Assembly (NCBI GenBank): GCA_019359395.1
Contig: JAHHHK010000020.1
Coordinates: forward strand, 62,001-126,000
DNA length: 64,000 nt
Reading direction: 5' to 3'
Source of the DNA: Komarekiella atlantica HA4396-MV6
GTDB lineage: Bacteria; Cyanobacteriota; Cyanobacteriia; Cyanobacteriales; Nostocaceae
Shown here: positions 53,211 to 63,563 of the stretch, piece after piece
Layout of the letters: each line of letters begins with the position of its first letter
Numbering within the stretch: position 1 is the stretch's first letter
Made by a program: the position numbers and the translations under genes
The notes under the pieces: model-generated
The model's database searches: none
What the model was told of the DNA's origin: nothing
The model's input: only the letters and a program-made list of their open reading frames with translations

Positions 53211-56200
53211 ATGAAATCCCAAGCAAACAGTAAGCCTAAAATTTTGGTTGTCGATGACGAACCAGACAACCTTGACTTGCTTTACCGCACTTTCTATCGC
53301 GACTATAAGGTGCTAAGGGCAACCTCTGGTCCTGCGGCGCTGGATCTGCTCTCGCAAGAGGGAGAGGTCGCAGTGATCATCTCTGATCAACGAATGCCGA
53401 TGATGAGCGGTACTGAATTTTTGAGTCTGACAGCGACTCAATATCCAGATATTATCCGGATTATTTTAACTGGCTACACCGATGTTGAAGATCTGGTGGA
53501 AGCAATCAACGCTGGTAAAGTATTCAAATATGTTACTAAACCGTGGGAAGCAGAAGAACTTAAAGCAGTAGTACGTCAAGCTTTAGATACTCATAATGTT
53601 CTTAAAGCCCGCACTCGCGAACTTACCCGTACACTTCGTCAAGAATCGCTGTTGAACACTGTCACTAACACTATTCGCAGCGCCTTAGACTATCGGCAAA
53701 TTTTGCAGGCAATTGTGGATACAGTGGGTCATATGTTGGAAGTGGATGTCTGTCTGTTGCGTCCCTTTCAAGATGATCAATTGGCAGATGAAGGATTCAT
53801 TTACCAGAAGACTCTTAAGGAAGAAGCAGAAGATGAGAGAGATGAGGGAGAAGCAACATCTCTTTCACCCTCCTCATCTTCTTTACTAGCTCAAACGGTG
53901 TGGGAAACCCGCGAAGTACAAGTGATTCACAATGTGGTAGGTGATGAGCGTATTCAGGGTGATACTCCCGAATTTCATCAACGTGGTGCTGCTTTTGCTA
54001 CCGCTAACATTTGTTCCAGTTTAGTTGTGCCACTGATTTGCCAACAAGAATTAATGGCAGTATTAGCATTACACCAGTGTTCTCAGCCACGCTTGTGGGG
54101 AGAAGAAGAGGTACAGCTGGTGTTGATGGTAGCGGATCAAGCAGCTCTAGCGTTGTCTCAAGCCTATGCTTACGAGCAAGTACGGGCCCTTGCTAAACGA
54201 GAGAGCTTGATTAATACGATTACTAGCGCGATTCGCTCTAGCCTAAATCCTCAAGATATCTTTGCAGCTATTACACAACAACTAGGACAAGCTTTACAAG
54301 TTGATGGCTGCATCTTGTCTTTGTGGACAGAGGAAGATGAGTTTGTCCAGTGTGTAGGCTTGTATGACAGTTCTTCAAATTCAGAGGATTCCTTGGAAAA
54401 AGTTCAGGAGAAGCACATAAGTAGCAATAGACACGATTCAGGTCAGCAATTACCTGATTATCAAGCACCAATTAAGGATAATCCGATCCTGCAAGAATTG
54501 TTGCGGACACATGAACCAGTGGTAATTGCTGATATGAGCCATTCATCCTTGGCAATCCAGGATTTTGATTTGCCTTTAAAAATGCCAGCACGATCGCTAA
54601 TGGTTGTCCCATTATTAGCTGATGGTAAATGCATCGGTAGTATCACTCTACGTGAAGGTAATAACACCCGTCGATGGCTATTATCTGATGTAGATCTGGC
54701 GAAAGCAGTAGCAGCTCAAGCTGCGATCGCTGTACAGCAGTCACGCCTATACCAAAAGACTCGCCAGCAAGCTGAACGCTTGTTGGAATTAGACAAACAA
54801 AAAACCGAATTTTTCCAAAATATCTCCCATGAGTTCCGCACTCCTATAACTTTAATACAAGGGCCTTTAGAGTCGGTGGTGGCAAGTGGTGAGGGGTTAT
54901 CTTACTCGCAAAGTGCGATCGCCTTGCGTAACTCCCGTCGCCTCCTACGACTAGTAAATCAATTGCTAGATTTACAACGCTTAGATGCAGGGAGAATGCA
55001 GCCTAGTTTCCATCCCTGCGATTTAGTCGAATTTGTCAGTCAAATTGTTGAGTCGTTTCGTCCCTATTGCGAAAAAAAGGGACTGCATCTCGATACTCAG
55101 TTGGGTGAATGTCCAACAGTGTACTTGGATATGGAAAAATTTGACAAAGTGGTTTACAACCTTCTGTCAAATGCTATGAAGTTTACACCCGAAGGAGGTA
55201 CGCTCAGCGTCAGACTACAATCTGAAGATGACCGTTGCATATTACAAGTACAAGACACTGGAATTGGCATTGTTCAAGAACAAATTCCCCACCTATTTGA
55301 GCGCTTCCGCCAAGCTGAAGGCTCAGCAAATCGCTCTTATGAAGGCAGTGGTTTGGGTTTGGCTTTAGTTAAAGAATTGGTGGAATTGCATGGTGGTAAA
55401 GTAACCGTAGAATCAGTTTATGGACAAGGTACCACTTTTACCTTATGCTTATTCACTGGTAGTGCTCACTTACCCGCACAGCAAATACTAGAAACGCCTT
55501 GTGAATTAAATACGAGCCGCGCTAGCGTAGAATTGGCTGATTTAGAATTAGTAGAGCCAACAATAGACAATATTGAAAGTATAACCAAAGAGTTATTACC
55601 CAGCTCAGGCACTCAGGGCTTGCATGAGCATGGTAATGTTCTAACCCTAAGTAATGGGCACTCAATTTTAGTCGTAGACGATAATCCGGATCTGCGAGCT
55701 TATGTATCTGATATTCTCCGCCGCAATGGCTATCAAGTGCAGACAGCTCGTAACGGTTACGAAGGGTACGGTATATCTCAGCAAATTTTACCCAGTTTGA
55801 TTGTAACTGACTTAATGATGCCTTTGGTGAGCGGACTAGAGATGATTCGGATGATTCGCAATGAGCAGAAGTTAAAAGGAACACCAATCATTCTGCTTAC
55901 AGCCAAAGTTGATGAAGAAACTCGCATTGAAGGTACTGAACATGGCGCGGATGCTTATTTAGCAAAACCATTTAATGACCGGGAACTTCTAGCAGAAGTT
56001 CGGAATCTTTTAGCCTTAAAGGAAAATGAACGTCGGATTTTGGAGTTAAATACTTATCTGACAGAATCGGTGCTCAAACGCTTCTTGCCATCTGTATTGG
56101 TGCAAAAAGCTGCAGCCGGAGATCTAACGCTAGATTTGCGCCCAGAACCACGTTTGATTACAGTTTTATTTAGTGACATTGTTGGCTTTACGCAGCTAGC

Positions 56201-56738
56201 AAATACTCTCAGATCTCGGCGAGTGGCAGAGTTACTGAATGAATATTTAGAAGCTATGACTAAGGTTGTATTTGACAATGGCGGCACTGTCGATAAATTT
56301 ATGGGAGATGCTATCTTAGCTTTATACGGAGCGCCAGAAGAACTAACCCCGAATGAACAGGTGCGACGTGCCATTAATACAGCAAGAGCAATGCACCGCT
56401 CACTAGCTCCATTGAACCAGCGCTGGCGAGAGCAAGGTGTATTCGACGGCGATAAACTTACTAGCGTACAGTTCCGCTGTGGTATTCATCAAGGTACGGC
56501 TGTTGTAGGTATGTTTGGTAGCGCTGAACGTGCCGATTACACAGCTATTGGCCCAAGTGTAAATATTGCTGCTAGGTTGCAATCTGCTGCTGTTCCCGGT
56601 ACTATCCTAGTTTCTGCTGCTGTGGCAGATTATTTGCAGGAAGAAGAAATTACTAAAGGTAGTCCTCTAGAACTAAAAGGAGTTGATGAAACAGTTCTAA
56701 CCTTTGCTGTTACACCAGAGCTAATGGCTAATCGCTAA
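53211..56738 (+). CDS. cyaC: CyaC-type hybrid histidine kinase / adenylate cyclase
   Basis: A 1175-residue signalling protein: receiver 1 (about 10-125, ILVVDDEPDNLDLL, Asp in VIISDQRMP), two GAF domains (about 160-325 and 330-515), HisKA (FFQNISHEFRTPITL, His near 540) and HATPase (NLLSNAMKFTPEGG, about 650; DTGIGI; GSGLGLALVKEL), receiver 2 (about 818-935, ILVVDDNPDLRAYV, Asp in LIVTDLMMP) and a class III cyclase (about 980-1160). Cyclase metal Asp residues are in LFSDIVGFT and FMGDAILA; Lys in VDKFMGD and Thr in DYTAIGPSVNIAARL fit an ATP-specific class IIIb enzyme. The domain order is that of cyanobacterial CyaC, the main cAMP producer, controlled by phosphorelay. Confidence 0.93.
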   Translation: MKSQANSKPKILVVDDEPDNLDLLYRTFYRDYKVLRATSGPAALDLLSQEGEVAVIISDQRMPMMSGTEFLSLTATQYPDIIRIILTGYTDVEDLVEAINAGKVFKYVTKPWEAEELKAVVRQALDTHNVLKARTRELTRTLRQESLLNTVTNTIRSALDYRQILQAIVDTVGHMLEVDVCLLRPFQDDQLADEGFIYQKTLKEEAEDERDEGEATSLSPSSSSLLAQTVWETREVQVIHNVVGDERIQGDTPEFHQRGAAFATANICSSLVVPLICQQELMAVLALHQCSQPRLWGEEEVQLVLMVADQAALALSQAYAYEQVRALAKRESLINTITSAIRSSLNPQDIFAAITQQLGQALQVDGCILSLWTEEDEFVQCVGLYDSSSNSEDSLEKVQEKHISSNRHDSGQQLPDYQAPIKDNPILQELLRTHEPVVIADMSHSSLAIQDFDLPLKMPARSLMVVPLLADGKCIGSITLREGNNTRRWLLSDVDLAKAVAAQAAIAVQQSRLYQKTRQQAERLLELDKQKTEFFQNISHEFRTPITLIQGPLESVVASGEGLSYSQSAIALRNSRRLLRLVNQLLDLQRLDAGRMQPSFHPCDLVEFVSQIVESFRPYCEKKGLHLDTQLGECPTVYLDMEKFDKVVYNLLSNAMKFTPEGGTLSVRLQSEDDRCILQVQDTGIGIVQEQIPHLFERFRQAEGSANRSYEGSGLGLALVKELVELHGGKVTVESVYGQGTTFTLCLFTGSAHLPAQQILETPCELNTSRASVELADLELVEPTIDNIESITKELLPSSGTQGLHEHGNVLTLSNGHSILVVDDNPDLRAYVSDILRRNGYQVQTARNGYEGYGISQQILPSLIVTDLMMPLVSGLEMIRMIRNEQKLKGTPIILLTAKVDEETRIEGTEHGADAYLAKPFNDRELLAEVRNLLALKENERRILELNTYLTESVLKRFLPSVLVQKAAAGDLTLDLRPEPRLITVLFSDIVGFTQLANTLRSRRVAELLNEYLEAMTKVVFDNGGTVDKFMGDAILALYGAPEELTPNEQVRRAINTARAMHRSLAPLNQRWREQGVFDGDKLTSVQFRCGIHQGTAVVGMFGSAERADYTAIGPSVNIAARLQSAAVPGTILVSAAVADYLQEEEITKGSPLELKGVDETVLTFAVTPELMANR

Positions 56739-56810
56739 AATTCAGCAGGCTGGATTTGAAGCATTAGCAATGTGTAAGAGTGCCAAATCATATCCAGTTT
56801 TAGATATAAT

Positions 56811-57878
56811 ATGACACCATCGGTTGCAGACAAAACTCCAATTCCAGCCAAGATCTGGAGACGACACACCGATCCACCAGGTTTGTGGATTGCCGTCGTT
56901 ATAGGGTCAGTCTCTCTGCACTTGCTGGCGTTCTGGCTAATCCGCTCATCTCAGTTTAGCCGCTTGTGGCAGCAAGAGAACAAAGCCACTATTCCGATTG
57001 AAGTTGTAGAGATTTCTTCTCAGACAAAACCAAGAGTAAGAAAAGTTACTTCTAAACCAAAACCAGTCTCGCCTAAGCGATCATCCACAGATCAAAAGCT
57101 ACGATCTGCAAATTCACCAAAGCAAGTAGTTTCAAAAGATAACTTAACAGCGAAAATTACCCCTAGTACTCAAGATAGAAGTGCAATAGCTTTTGCTAAA
57201 AATCAAAAAGCGATCGCTGAGCAACTCCAACGCGAGCAAGCTGAACAACTTCAACGTCAGCAAGCTGAGCAACTCCAACGCGAGCAAGCTGAGCAACTCC
57301 AACGTCAACAAGCTGAGCAACTCCAACGTCAACAAGCTGAGCAACTTCAACGCGAGCAAGCTGAACAACTCCAACGTCAACAAGCTGAGCAACTCCAACG
57401 CGAACAAGCTGAGCAACTCCAACGCGAGCAAGCTGAACAACTCCAACGCGAGCAAGCTGAGCAAACTAATACCCAAGGAGCGTCCTCGCAAACCTCTAAT
57501 GCTCCTGGTGGAAGTCTTTTAGCGAGTTTGGTGGGGGAACCTCAACAGGTAGACAGGGATAGACATAATAACCCAGCTAGAATCAAAATAAGTGACGAGC
57601 CATTTCCCAAAGGACTCGAATATGTAAAGTTTATTGAAAGAAAACCTGGCCAGCCTGTAGAATTCACGGTGATATTAACAATTTCTGAAAAGGGCAAACT
57701 TGAGAAGATTGATATTGAAGATGAGGAAGTACCAGAAGATGAAAGAAGCTACTATGAAGACTTCGTTGCTGATCAAGTTTTCAAAGGCTGGGAATTTGAA
57801 CCTGCATACGATAACGATCCAAATGATCCAAAGCCTAGCAATCTGATGGTACGTATTAGAATAGAACCTCTGCCTTGA
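56811..57878 (+). CDS. TonB/TolA-like protein with (AEQLQRxQ)n coiled coil
   Basis: A 355-residue membrane-anchored protein. One N-terminal membrane helix (about residues 24-46, LWIAVVIGSVSLHLLAFWLI) follows a short cytoplasmic tail. A Pro/Lys-rich stretch, then ten 8-residue units AEQLQREQ or AEQLQRQQ (about residues 136-215), predicts a long coiled coil across the periplasm. The C-terminal 100 residues (YVKFIERKPGQPVEFTVILT, then DQVFKGWEFEPAYDNDPN) have the TonB C-terminal pattern. It begins 72 bp after cyaC and may be transcribed with it. No ExbB/ExbD gene is near, so the energy source is unknown. Confidence 0.83.
   Translation: MTPSVADKTPIPAKIWRRHTDPPGLWIAVVIGSVSLHLLAFWLIRSSQFSRLWQQENKATIPIEVVEISSQTKPRVRKVTSKPKPVSPKRSSTDQKLRSANSPKQVVSKDNLTAKITPSTQDRSAIAFAKNQKAIAEQLQREQAEQLQRQQAEQLQREQAEQLQRQQAEQLQRQQAEQLQREQAEQLQRQQAEQLQREQAEQLQREQAEQLQREQAEQTNTQGASSQTSNAPGGSLLASLVGEPQQVDRDRHNNPARIKISDEPFPKGLEYVKFIERKPGQPVEFTVILTISEKGKLEKIDIEDEEVPEDERSYYEDFVADQVFKGWEFEPAYDNDPNDPKPSNLMVRIRIEPLP
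57216..57464 (+). repeat. 24-bp in-frame tandem repeat in the TonB-like gene
   Basis: Ten units of 24 bp, of the form GCTGAGCAACTCCAACGCGA followed by GCAA, with Glu/Gln swaps at one codon, encode AEQLQREQ or AEQLQRQQ. The near identity points to recent expansion or homogenisation. Confidence 0.92.
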
Positions 57879-57935
57879 TAACTAAATGCTTGAATTTTAG
57901 TTAAAGCTGTGTTAAATTTATAAGGTTGGAAATTC

Positions 57936-58006
57936 GCGGGCGTAGTTTAGTGGTAAAACTATAGCCTTCCAAGCTATTAATGCGGGTTCGATTCCCGCCG
58001 CCCGCT
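57936..58006 (+). tRNA. tRNA-Gly (anticodon UCC)
   Basis: Acceptor GCGGGCG/CGCCCGC, D arm GTTT AGTGGTA AAAC, anticodon arm ATAGC CTTCCAA GCTAT with TCC at 57968-57970, T arm GCGGG TTCGATT CCCGC, discriminator T. All stems pair. CCA is not encoded. Confidence 0.95.
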
Positions 58007-58580
58007 TAGCAAGAAAAACTCGTGAAATGCATATTTTTCATAAGTTGTAAGTTTTTCACGATGGTTAGCTTAATTTATAAGTAGACACTATGGGCTTGCA
58101 ATTGTGCGATTGCCAGTGATACTGCAATCAAAAAAATACCTTATGTTCTGCAATACTACAGAAACAGAACTTAGGCATTTTAAAGAGATTGTGAGCATTC
58201 TGTTCGCACAGCATTACCGTAATATACGGAGCGATAGCATAGTTTGACAGTGGTCTTTCCCAACCAATCTGATTCCACGGGTTTACAAACTGAGGCGAAT
58301 GCCTTTGTTAAATTTTTGTCTCAGAACTAATATTCTCAGTTCAAGCGTAAATTGCCTTCAGTAGCCAATTACGTTATCGGCTGGATTCGATATAAAGGAG
58401 ATGTAAAAATAACAATTGCACAGCACTCCAGCATGAGCGTTATACTTACTGACGCAGACAAAGCTTTCTTCCCAAATTCAGAAGGAGACTTTATTTTTGT
58501 GATTTTATTTGGCAACCTCAACTTTTTACTCGTAAAATCGAAGACAAGATAAAGATCAGTAGAATAGAGTTTCTAAATTA
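58007..58580. other. Intergenic region after tRNA-Gly
   Basis: 574 bp with no convincing gene. An AAAACTCGTGAA/TTCACGA-like inverted repeat around 58014-58060 could end the tRNA transcript. A 66-codon frame at 58352 has no family features. Confidence 0.4.
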
Positions 58581-59537
58581 ATGAGTCAATTAATAAGTCA
58601 GGGTGGAACAGCTATCACTAAGGCTCCAATAGTAGATCGGATAAACGACATTGCTTGGCAAGCTCACCAAGGTAGCGTTGCTGCGATTATTCAACTATTG
58701 AATGAAAAGCTTGCTAAATCTGGTGTTAGAACCAGAGCGATTTTTTCCGATGGTGTCTTACAACTTCTGTGTGAAGCGGCTAGGATAGAGCAACTTGAGC
58801 AATCTTCCTTAGTAGAACAAATTGAACAAATTCTTGAGTCAATTGCACCACGTAACATTCGCCGAGTCAATATCAACAGCCGAATTGTTAGGGAACAGCA
58901 ATTACTTTGGTTGAAGGAAATTTCTAGCGATCGCGAGAATCAATTGCTTTGGTCACAGGAAATTACATTAGTTCAGCCAAATATCTTAAAGCAAATAATT
59001 AAAGATTTTACAGAAGCCCAAACTGAACTAAAAAAAATAAATTTACCTAAAACACAATCCTTTCATCCTTTAATACTTACTAATAAAGAAAAACACAAAA
59101 CTTCAACTAAAACAGGCACACTAGCAGTTGTCGGTTTATGTTCACTCTTCTTGCTCGGTTGGGTTGTTTATGCTCAGTTGGGCAATAAATTGAAAAACTT
59201 AATGCAACTAGATTCTTCTAAATCTTTAACTACAACAAATACTAACGAGAGTCAAGCAGAAGCACTACCCCGTGCTACTAAAAATAATCTTTCCGAATCA
59301 TCTGACGATCCATTTGTGGCATCAGTGCGACTCGCTAACCAAGCTTCTGCATCTGGTAAAACAGCTACAACCTCGACTCAGTGGTTAGAGCTAGCTGCTA
59401 GGTGGCAACAAGCTTCCGATATAATGAGCACTGTACCAACAAAACACAACCGCTATCAAGAAGCTCAGATTCGCACTAAGCTCTACAGAAAATATAGTGA
59501 GGCAGCGCAGAAAGAGGCAGAGAAGAGTAAGTCTTAG
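58581..59537 (+). CDS. Single-pass membrane protein, unknown family
   Basis: A 318-residue protein that I do not recognise. The N-terminal 140 residues are helical and soluble (DRINDIAWQAHQGSVAAIIQLLNEKLAKSG; repeated REQQLLWLKEISS / RENQLLWSQEITL motifs). One membrane helix lies near residues 178-199 (TGTLAVVGLCSLFLLGWVVYA). The C-terminal 115 residues are Ser/Thr/Asn-rich and then helical, with SVRLANQASASGKTATTSTQWLELAARWQQA resembling the helical repeat found at the C-terminus of several cyanobacterial surface proteins. It lacks a signal peptide, so the N-terminal part is probably cytoplasmic. Confidence 0.7.
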   Translation: MSQLISQGGTAITKAPIVDRINDIAWQAHQGSVAAIIQLLNEKLAKSGVRTRAIFSDGVLQLLCEAARIEQLEQSSLVEQIEQILESIAPRNIRRVNINSRIVREQQLLWLKEISSDRENQLLWSQEITLVQPNILKQIIKDFTEAQTELKKINLPKTQSFHPLILTNKEKHKTSTKTGTLAVVGLCSLFLLGWVVYAQLGNKLKNLMQLDSSKSLTTTNTNESQAEALPRATKNNLSESSDDPFVASVRLANQASASGKTATTSTQWLELAARWQQASDIMSTVPTKHNRYQEAQIRTKLYRKYSEAAQKEAEKSKS

Positions 59538-59661
59538 TTTATGGGGTGGACTATATTTTTAAATTTTTCGTAGGGCGACTATTACTTGTGGAAACAAACT
59601 CATAAAAGTTTGTAGAGATGTAAAATTGCACATCTCTACAAATATTAAAAACCAAACCTAA

Positions 59662-60636
59662 TTAAACACTCATTTCTAGCATTTTTTGAATTGGTCGCAG
59701 TGCAGCGAGGCGGATATTCTCTGACATGGTGATTTCGGGATTGCGATTTTTCATCGCCCAGTAGAGCTTTTCCAAGGTGTTTAACCGCATAAAAGGACAT
59801 TCGTTGCAATTGCAATTATTTACTGGAGGAGCCGGAATAAAATGTTTGTCAGGAGCTAGCTTTTGCATTTGGTGAATGATCCCAGGCTCCGTAGCAACGA
59901 TAAATTCTTTGGCATTACTCTGTTGACAATATTTGAGTAAAGCTGCTGTAGAGCCGATAAAGCTAGCGTGGCGCAATACACTACTTTCGCATTCTGGATG
60001 TGCGATCGCCTCTGCTTCTGGGTAGGCAATTTTTAACTGGACAATTTTCTTTTCAGAAAAGGTTTCATGCACAATACAGCTACCTTGCCACAGTACTAAA
60101 TCTCGCCCAGTCTGTTCCATAACATACCGTCCTAAATTCCGGTCTGGGGCGAAAATAATCGGCTGTTCTTTCGGTATCTGCTGCACAATCTTGACAGCAT
60201 TGGAACTAGTACAAATAATATCGCTCATCGCCTTAATATCGGCAGAGCAGTTGATGTAAGAAACCACCAGATGATTAGGATGCGCTGCTTTAAAAGCTGC
60301 AAACGCCTCTGCTGGACAACTGTCTGCTAAAGAACAACCAGCATCCAAATCTGGTAATAACACCAATTTATCGGGATTGAGTATCTTTGCTGTCTCTGCC
60401 ATGAAGTGAACACCAGCAAAGACGATCACATCGGCATTAGTCTTTTCTGCTGCTTTTGCCAGTTGTAGTGAATCCCCAATAAAGTCTGCTATGTCCTGAA
60501 TATCTGGCTCTTGATAGTAATGCGCCAGGATAACCGCGTTGAGTTCTTTTTTGAGACTCTCAATAGCAGCAAACAAATCTAGTGGTAGTTCACCCGGTTG
60601 GGTTTTGTTTCGTTGAGCTAGTACAGTCGTAAACAC
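59662..60636 (-). CDS. nadA: Quinolinate synthase
   Basis: NadA is a [4Fe-4S] enzyme that condenses iminoaspartate with dihydroxyacetone phosphate to quinolinate for NAD synthesis. The protein has 324 residues: [46 protein letters not shown], the Cys in [32 protein letters not shown] and the cluster-binding Cys in [15 protein letters not shown]. The GTG at 60636 is the start ([18 protein letters not shown]). It is divergent from the phosphoesterase gene. Confidence 0.95.
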   Translation of the reverse strand: MFTTVLAQRNKTQPGELPLDLFAAIESLKKELNAVILAHYYQEPDIQDIADFIGDSLQLAKAAEKTNADVIVFAGVHFMAETAKILNPDKLVLLPDLDAGCSLADSCPAEAFAAFKAAHPNHLVVSYINCSADIKAMSDIICTSSNAVKIVQQIPKEQPIIFAPDRNLGRYVMEQTGRDLVLWQGSCIVHETFSEKKIVQLKIAYPEAEAIAHPECESSVLRHASFIGSTAALLKYCQQSNAKEFIVATEPGIIHQMQKLAPDKHFIPAPPVNNCNCNECPFMRLNTLEKLYWAMKNRNPEITMSENIRLAALRPIQKMLEMSV

Positions 60637-60786
60637 AGTTAGGGGGTTGCTTTAAGTTGCAAGTTTTTGTCTTGTGGAATCAATTATAGTAGTTTTTACC
60701 AAAAATGGTAGACGGTTGATTTCCTGAGATTGTGTCCAAATCCGGCTGAGTTTCATATCCTGGAGATAGACGGCAAGGAAAGTGGC

Positions 60787-61707
60787 ATGACCAGTCAGAA
60801 AACTCAATCAACAACCCTCAAAATTGCTGTAGTTGGCGATGTTCACGACCAATGGGAAGTAGAAGATGGTATTGCACTCAAGTATCTGGGTGTTGACTTA
60901 GCGCTGTTTGTAGGGGATTTTGGTAACGAATCAGTGGAAGTGGTCAGAGCGATCGCCTCTCTCGACATTCCCAAAGCAGCGGTGATGGGAAACCACGATG
61001 CATGGTACACTGCCACGGAATGGGGACGTAAAAAGTGTCCCTACGACCGTTCTAAGGAAGACTGGGTACAGGAACAACTCGATTTATTAGGCTCAGCTCA
61101 TGTCGGTTACGGCAAGTTGGATTTTCCCACTTGGAATTTAACTGTAGTGGGGGGTCGTCCTTTTACCTGGGGTGGCCCAGAGTGGAAATTTGCTGACATC
61201 TGTAAAGAACGGTATGGTGTAACAAGTCTGGAAGAATCTGCCGACCGAATCGTCAAAGCGGTCAAAAGCGCCACTTACGAGACGATTATTTTTTTAGGTC
61301 ACAATGGGCCTAGTGGGTTAGGCGATCGCCCAGAAGACCCCTGCGGCAAAGACTGGCATCCCATAGGCGGCGACTTTGGTGATCCAGATTTTGGCGAGGC
61401 GATTTCGCAGGCTCTCACTGCTGGTAAAACCATCTCTCTGGTGACATTTGGACATATGCACCGAACTCTCCGGCACACCAAGAAAGTGTTGCGAAAGCCC
61501 GTTTTTAGAAGTCCAGAGGGAACAATTTACTTGAATGCAGCAACTGTGCCCAGGATTGTAGAAAATGGCAGCGAGAAACTGCGTAATTTTTCCATTGTCT
61601 CTCTAGAGGCGGGTGTGGTTTCGCAAGTTTCCCTAGTTTGGGTTGGCGATGATTTCCAGGTGGCATCTGAAGAAATTTTGTACGAGCGATTGCATAGTGT
61701 GTCGTAG
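60787..61707 (+). CDS. TIGR04168-type metallophosphoesterase
   Basis: A 306-residue calcineurin-like phosphoesterase. ATG 60787 (MTSQKTQSTTLKIAVVGDVHD) is preferred over the upstream 60730 start, which adds an unconserved 19 residues. Metal motifs: VVGDVHDQWE, LALFVGDFGNE (GDxG), AVMGNHDAWYT (GNHD), IIFLGHNGPSG and LVTFGHMHRTL (GHxH). Metal-binding residues are complete. The family is conserved in cyanobacteria and plastids; its substrate is unknown. Confidence 0.87.
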   Translation: MTSQKTQSTTLKIAVVGDVHDQWEVEDGIALKYLGVDLALFVGDFGNESVEVVRAIASLDIPKAAVMGNHDAWYTATEWGRKKCPYDRSKEDWVQEQLDLLGSAHVGYGKLDFPTWNLTVVGGRPFTWGGPEWKFADICKERYGVTSLEESADRIVKAVKSATYETIIFLGHNGPSGLGDRPEDPCGKDWHPIGGDFGDPDFGEAISQALTAGKTISLVTFGHMHRTLRHTKKVLRKPVFRSPEGTIYLNAATVPRIVENGSEKLRNFSIVSLEAGVVSQVSLVWVGDDFQVASEEILYERLHSVS

Positions 61708-61838
61708 ATATTCGCGTCCAGTAGTGCAATCGGCGTAGATGATAGGATATAGTATTATCTGTCAGCTTTTGCGATCGCCGACATAAAGCACTTAGATGGT
61801 GTCTTGACTAGGTTAGGCAGAAGCTAGACAGGTTTACT

Positions 61839-61923
61839 GGAGAGGTGGCAGAGTGGTCGATTGCGTCCGACTTGAAATCGGATGAGGCTAAAACCTCCGG
61901 GAGTTCGAATCTCCCCCTCTCCG
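61839..61923 (+). tRNA. tRNA-Ser (anticodon UGA)
   Basis: Acceptor GGAGAGG/CCTCTCC, a serine-type long variable arm, anticodon arm GTCCGA-CTTGAAA-TCGGA with TGA, T arm GGGAG TTCGAAT CTCCC, discriminator G. All stems pair. It lies 258 bp before a truncated ATPase gene, a place where integrative elements often insert. Confidence 0.95.
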
Positions 61924-62180
61924 TTGAATACTTTGTGAATAGTAGCAGCCAATATCATCATGATCACATCTTGATGATATTGTTCAATTGCCAGGTGAAA
62001 CCTAATATTTGACAAGAGCTTTAAACATAGAGGTATTTTAACAGAAATACTTTTATCAAATTTTTAGCTGCTATCACTAAGTCTATAAGGCTGATAGAAG
62101 TGCAAAATGCTTAAGCTCAACTATACACTTAGAAATTTAAGCAACATAAAGTACTTTCAGAATTCAAAGAATATTTATAA

Positions 62181-63431
62181 TTTATACACTACAATATTTC
62201 ATTACAAACAGAAGATCAATATACTGAAGAAAATACTTCTCAAATTTTTGCTGAAGAAATTTGTAGAATATATCATATATTTCAAGAAAAAAGCATTTTA
62301 ATAATATTTGATGAAATCGAACGTATAACTTTTAATGTTTCTAGTGTTAGACACTGGGAAAAAAATTTGGATTTTATATTTTTCTGGCAAACTTTAAGAG
62401 CTAATTTCCAAAAATTAAATAATGTTTTTTCTTATTTAATCGTAGGAACTAACCCAATGTGTATAGAACAGTCAAGCATTCTTGGTAAAGATAATCCTAT
62501 TTTTCACTCAATACCAATTGAATACTTACCAAGATTTGATGTGCCACAAACCAGAGATATGGTTAGAAAACTTGGGAGAATTATAGGATTGCAGTTTGAC
62601 GAAATAATTTATTCAAAATTAACAGAAGATTATGGTGGACATCCATTTTTAATCAGACAAGTATGTAGTTTAATCCATAAATTAAACAATCAATATCTAC
62701 CATTTATAGTAGATAGAATTACATATGAAAAAGCTAAAAATGAATTTGATAAAAATCATGCTCCTAAATATATTGAAATGATGGTTGATGTATTAACTGA
62801 ATTTTATGCTGATGAGTACTATTTACTAGAATACTTAGCCATTGGTGATCTTAACTTTTTTAATCAATATGCTAGGGAGTCAACAGAATATACTAATCAT
62901 TTAAAAGGTTATGGAATTATCAGTCAGACTAGAGATGAATATGATTTTAAAATAGATGCAGTCAAACAATATTTAATACAAAAAAACAAATATAAAAAGG
63001 TTAATGCAAGCAATGAAGATATGTTAAATGAAATATCTCAAAGAAGAAACGCTTTAGAACCAAAGTTAAGGAAAATAGTGCGTACTCAGTTAAAGGCCAA
63101 ATACGGAGAGAATCAAGCAAGAGAGAAATTACTAGTTTCTTTTAGTAAAGAGGAACAGAAAAAGTATAATCACCTAGCTTATAAAGATTTGTTCGATCCT
63201 AATAAGGTAAATATATATTTTGAAGTTTTGAGAAATATAATCAAAAAAGAATGGTCAACTTTTGAACACATTTTCTCACGTAAACAAGATAAATTTAATT
63301 TAAAAATGGAAGCTATAAACAAGTATAGGGCTGATGCACATGCAAAACAGATGACACAAGATAAGATGGGTCACTTTAGAGACTGTATGACATGGATTGA
63401 AACCCATGTAAACGATTTTTTAGAAGACTAA
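62181..63431 (+). pseudogene. 5'-truncated ATPase with HEPN-like C-terminus (remnant)
   Basis: The frame is open from 62181 to the stop at 63431 but has no ATG, GTG or TTG before TTG 62367, which falls after the Walker B strand (ILIIFDEIERITF) at about 62292-62330. The P-loop half is absent, so the gene has lost its 5' end. The rest includes sensor-like SYLIVGTNPMC and YGGHPFLIRQVCSLI, followed by a helical region. The C-terminus has LRKIVRTQLKAKYGENQA and INKYRADAHAKQM, an Arg-x3-His pattern as in Swt1/HEPN ribonuclease domains. ATPase plus HEPN is a known design for abortive defence. AT-rich DNA and tRNA-Ser next door suggest a foreign remnant. No start-codon repair is visible. Confidence 0.72.
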
Positions 63432-63563
63432 AAATTAAATATTATTTAATCTCTATAATTGAAGGTTGAAATACTTTCTTGGAAAGCAAAAAGCATAATT
63501 CCCCTCTGTCCACTATGAACATCGCGCTACAATTACCAATAAATTCTTTTGGGAGGTCAATCA

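Noticed and set aside
57144-57522. Leu-rich and Asn/Ser-rich frames over the TonB-like gene repeat
   Set aside because: They are shadows of the AEQLQRxQ repeat in other frames.
58352-58552. 66-codon frame after tRNA-Gly
   Set aside because: No recognisable features; length expected by chance.
62107-62301. 64-codon Lys/Ile/Leu/Phe-rich frame before the truncated ATPase
   Set aside because: AT-rich chance frame that overlaps the ATPase remnant in another phase.
61839-63431. Complete integrative element at tRNA-Ser
   Set aside because: No integrase gene and no repeated tRNA 3' end could be found in the window.
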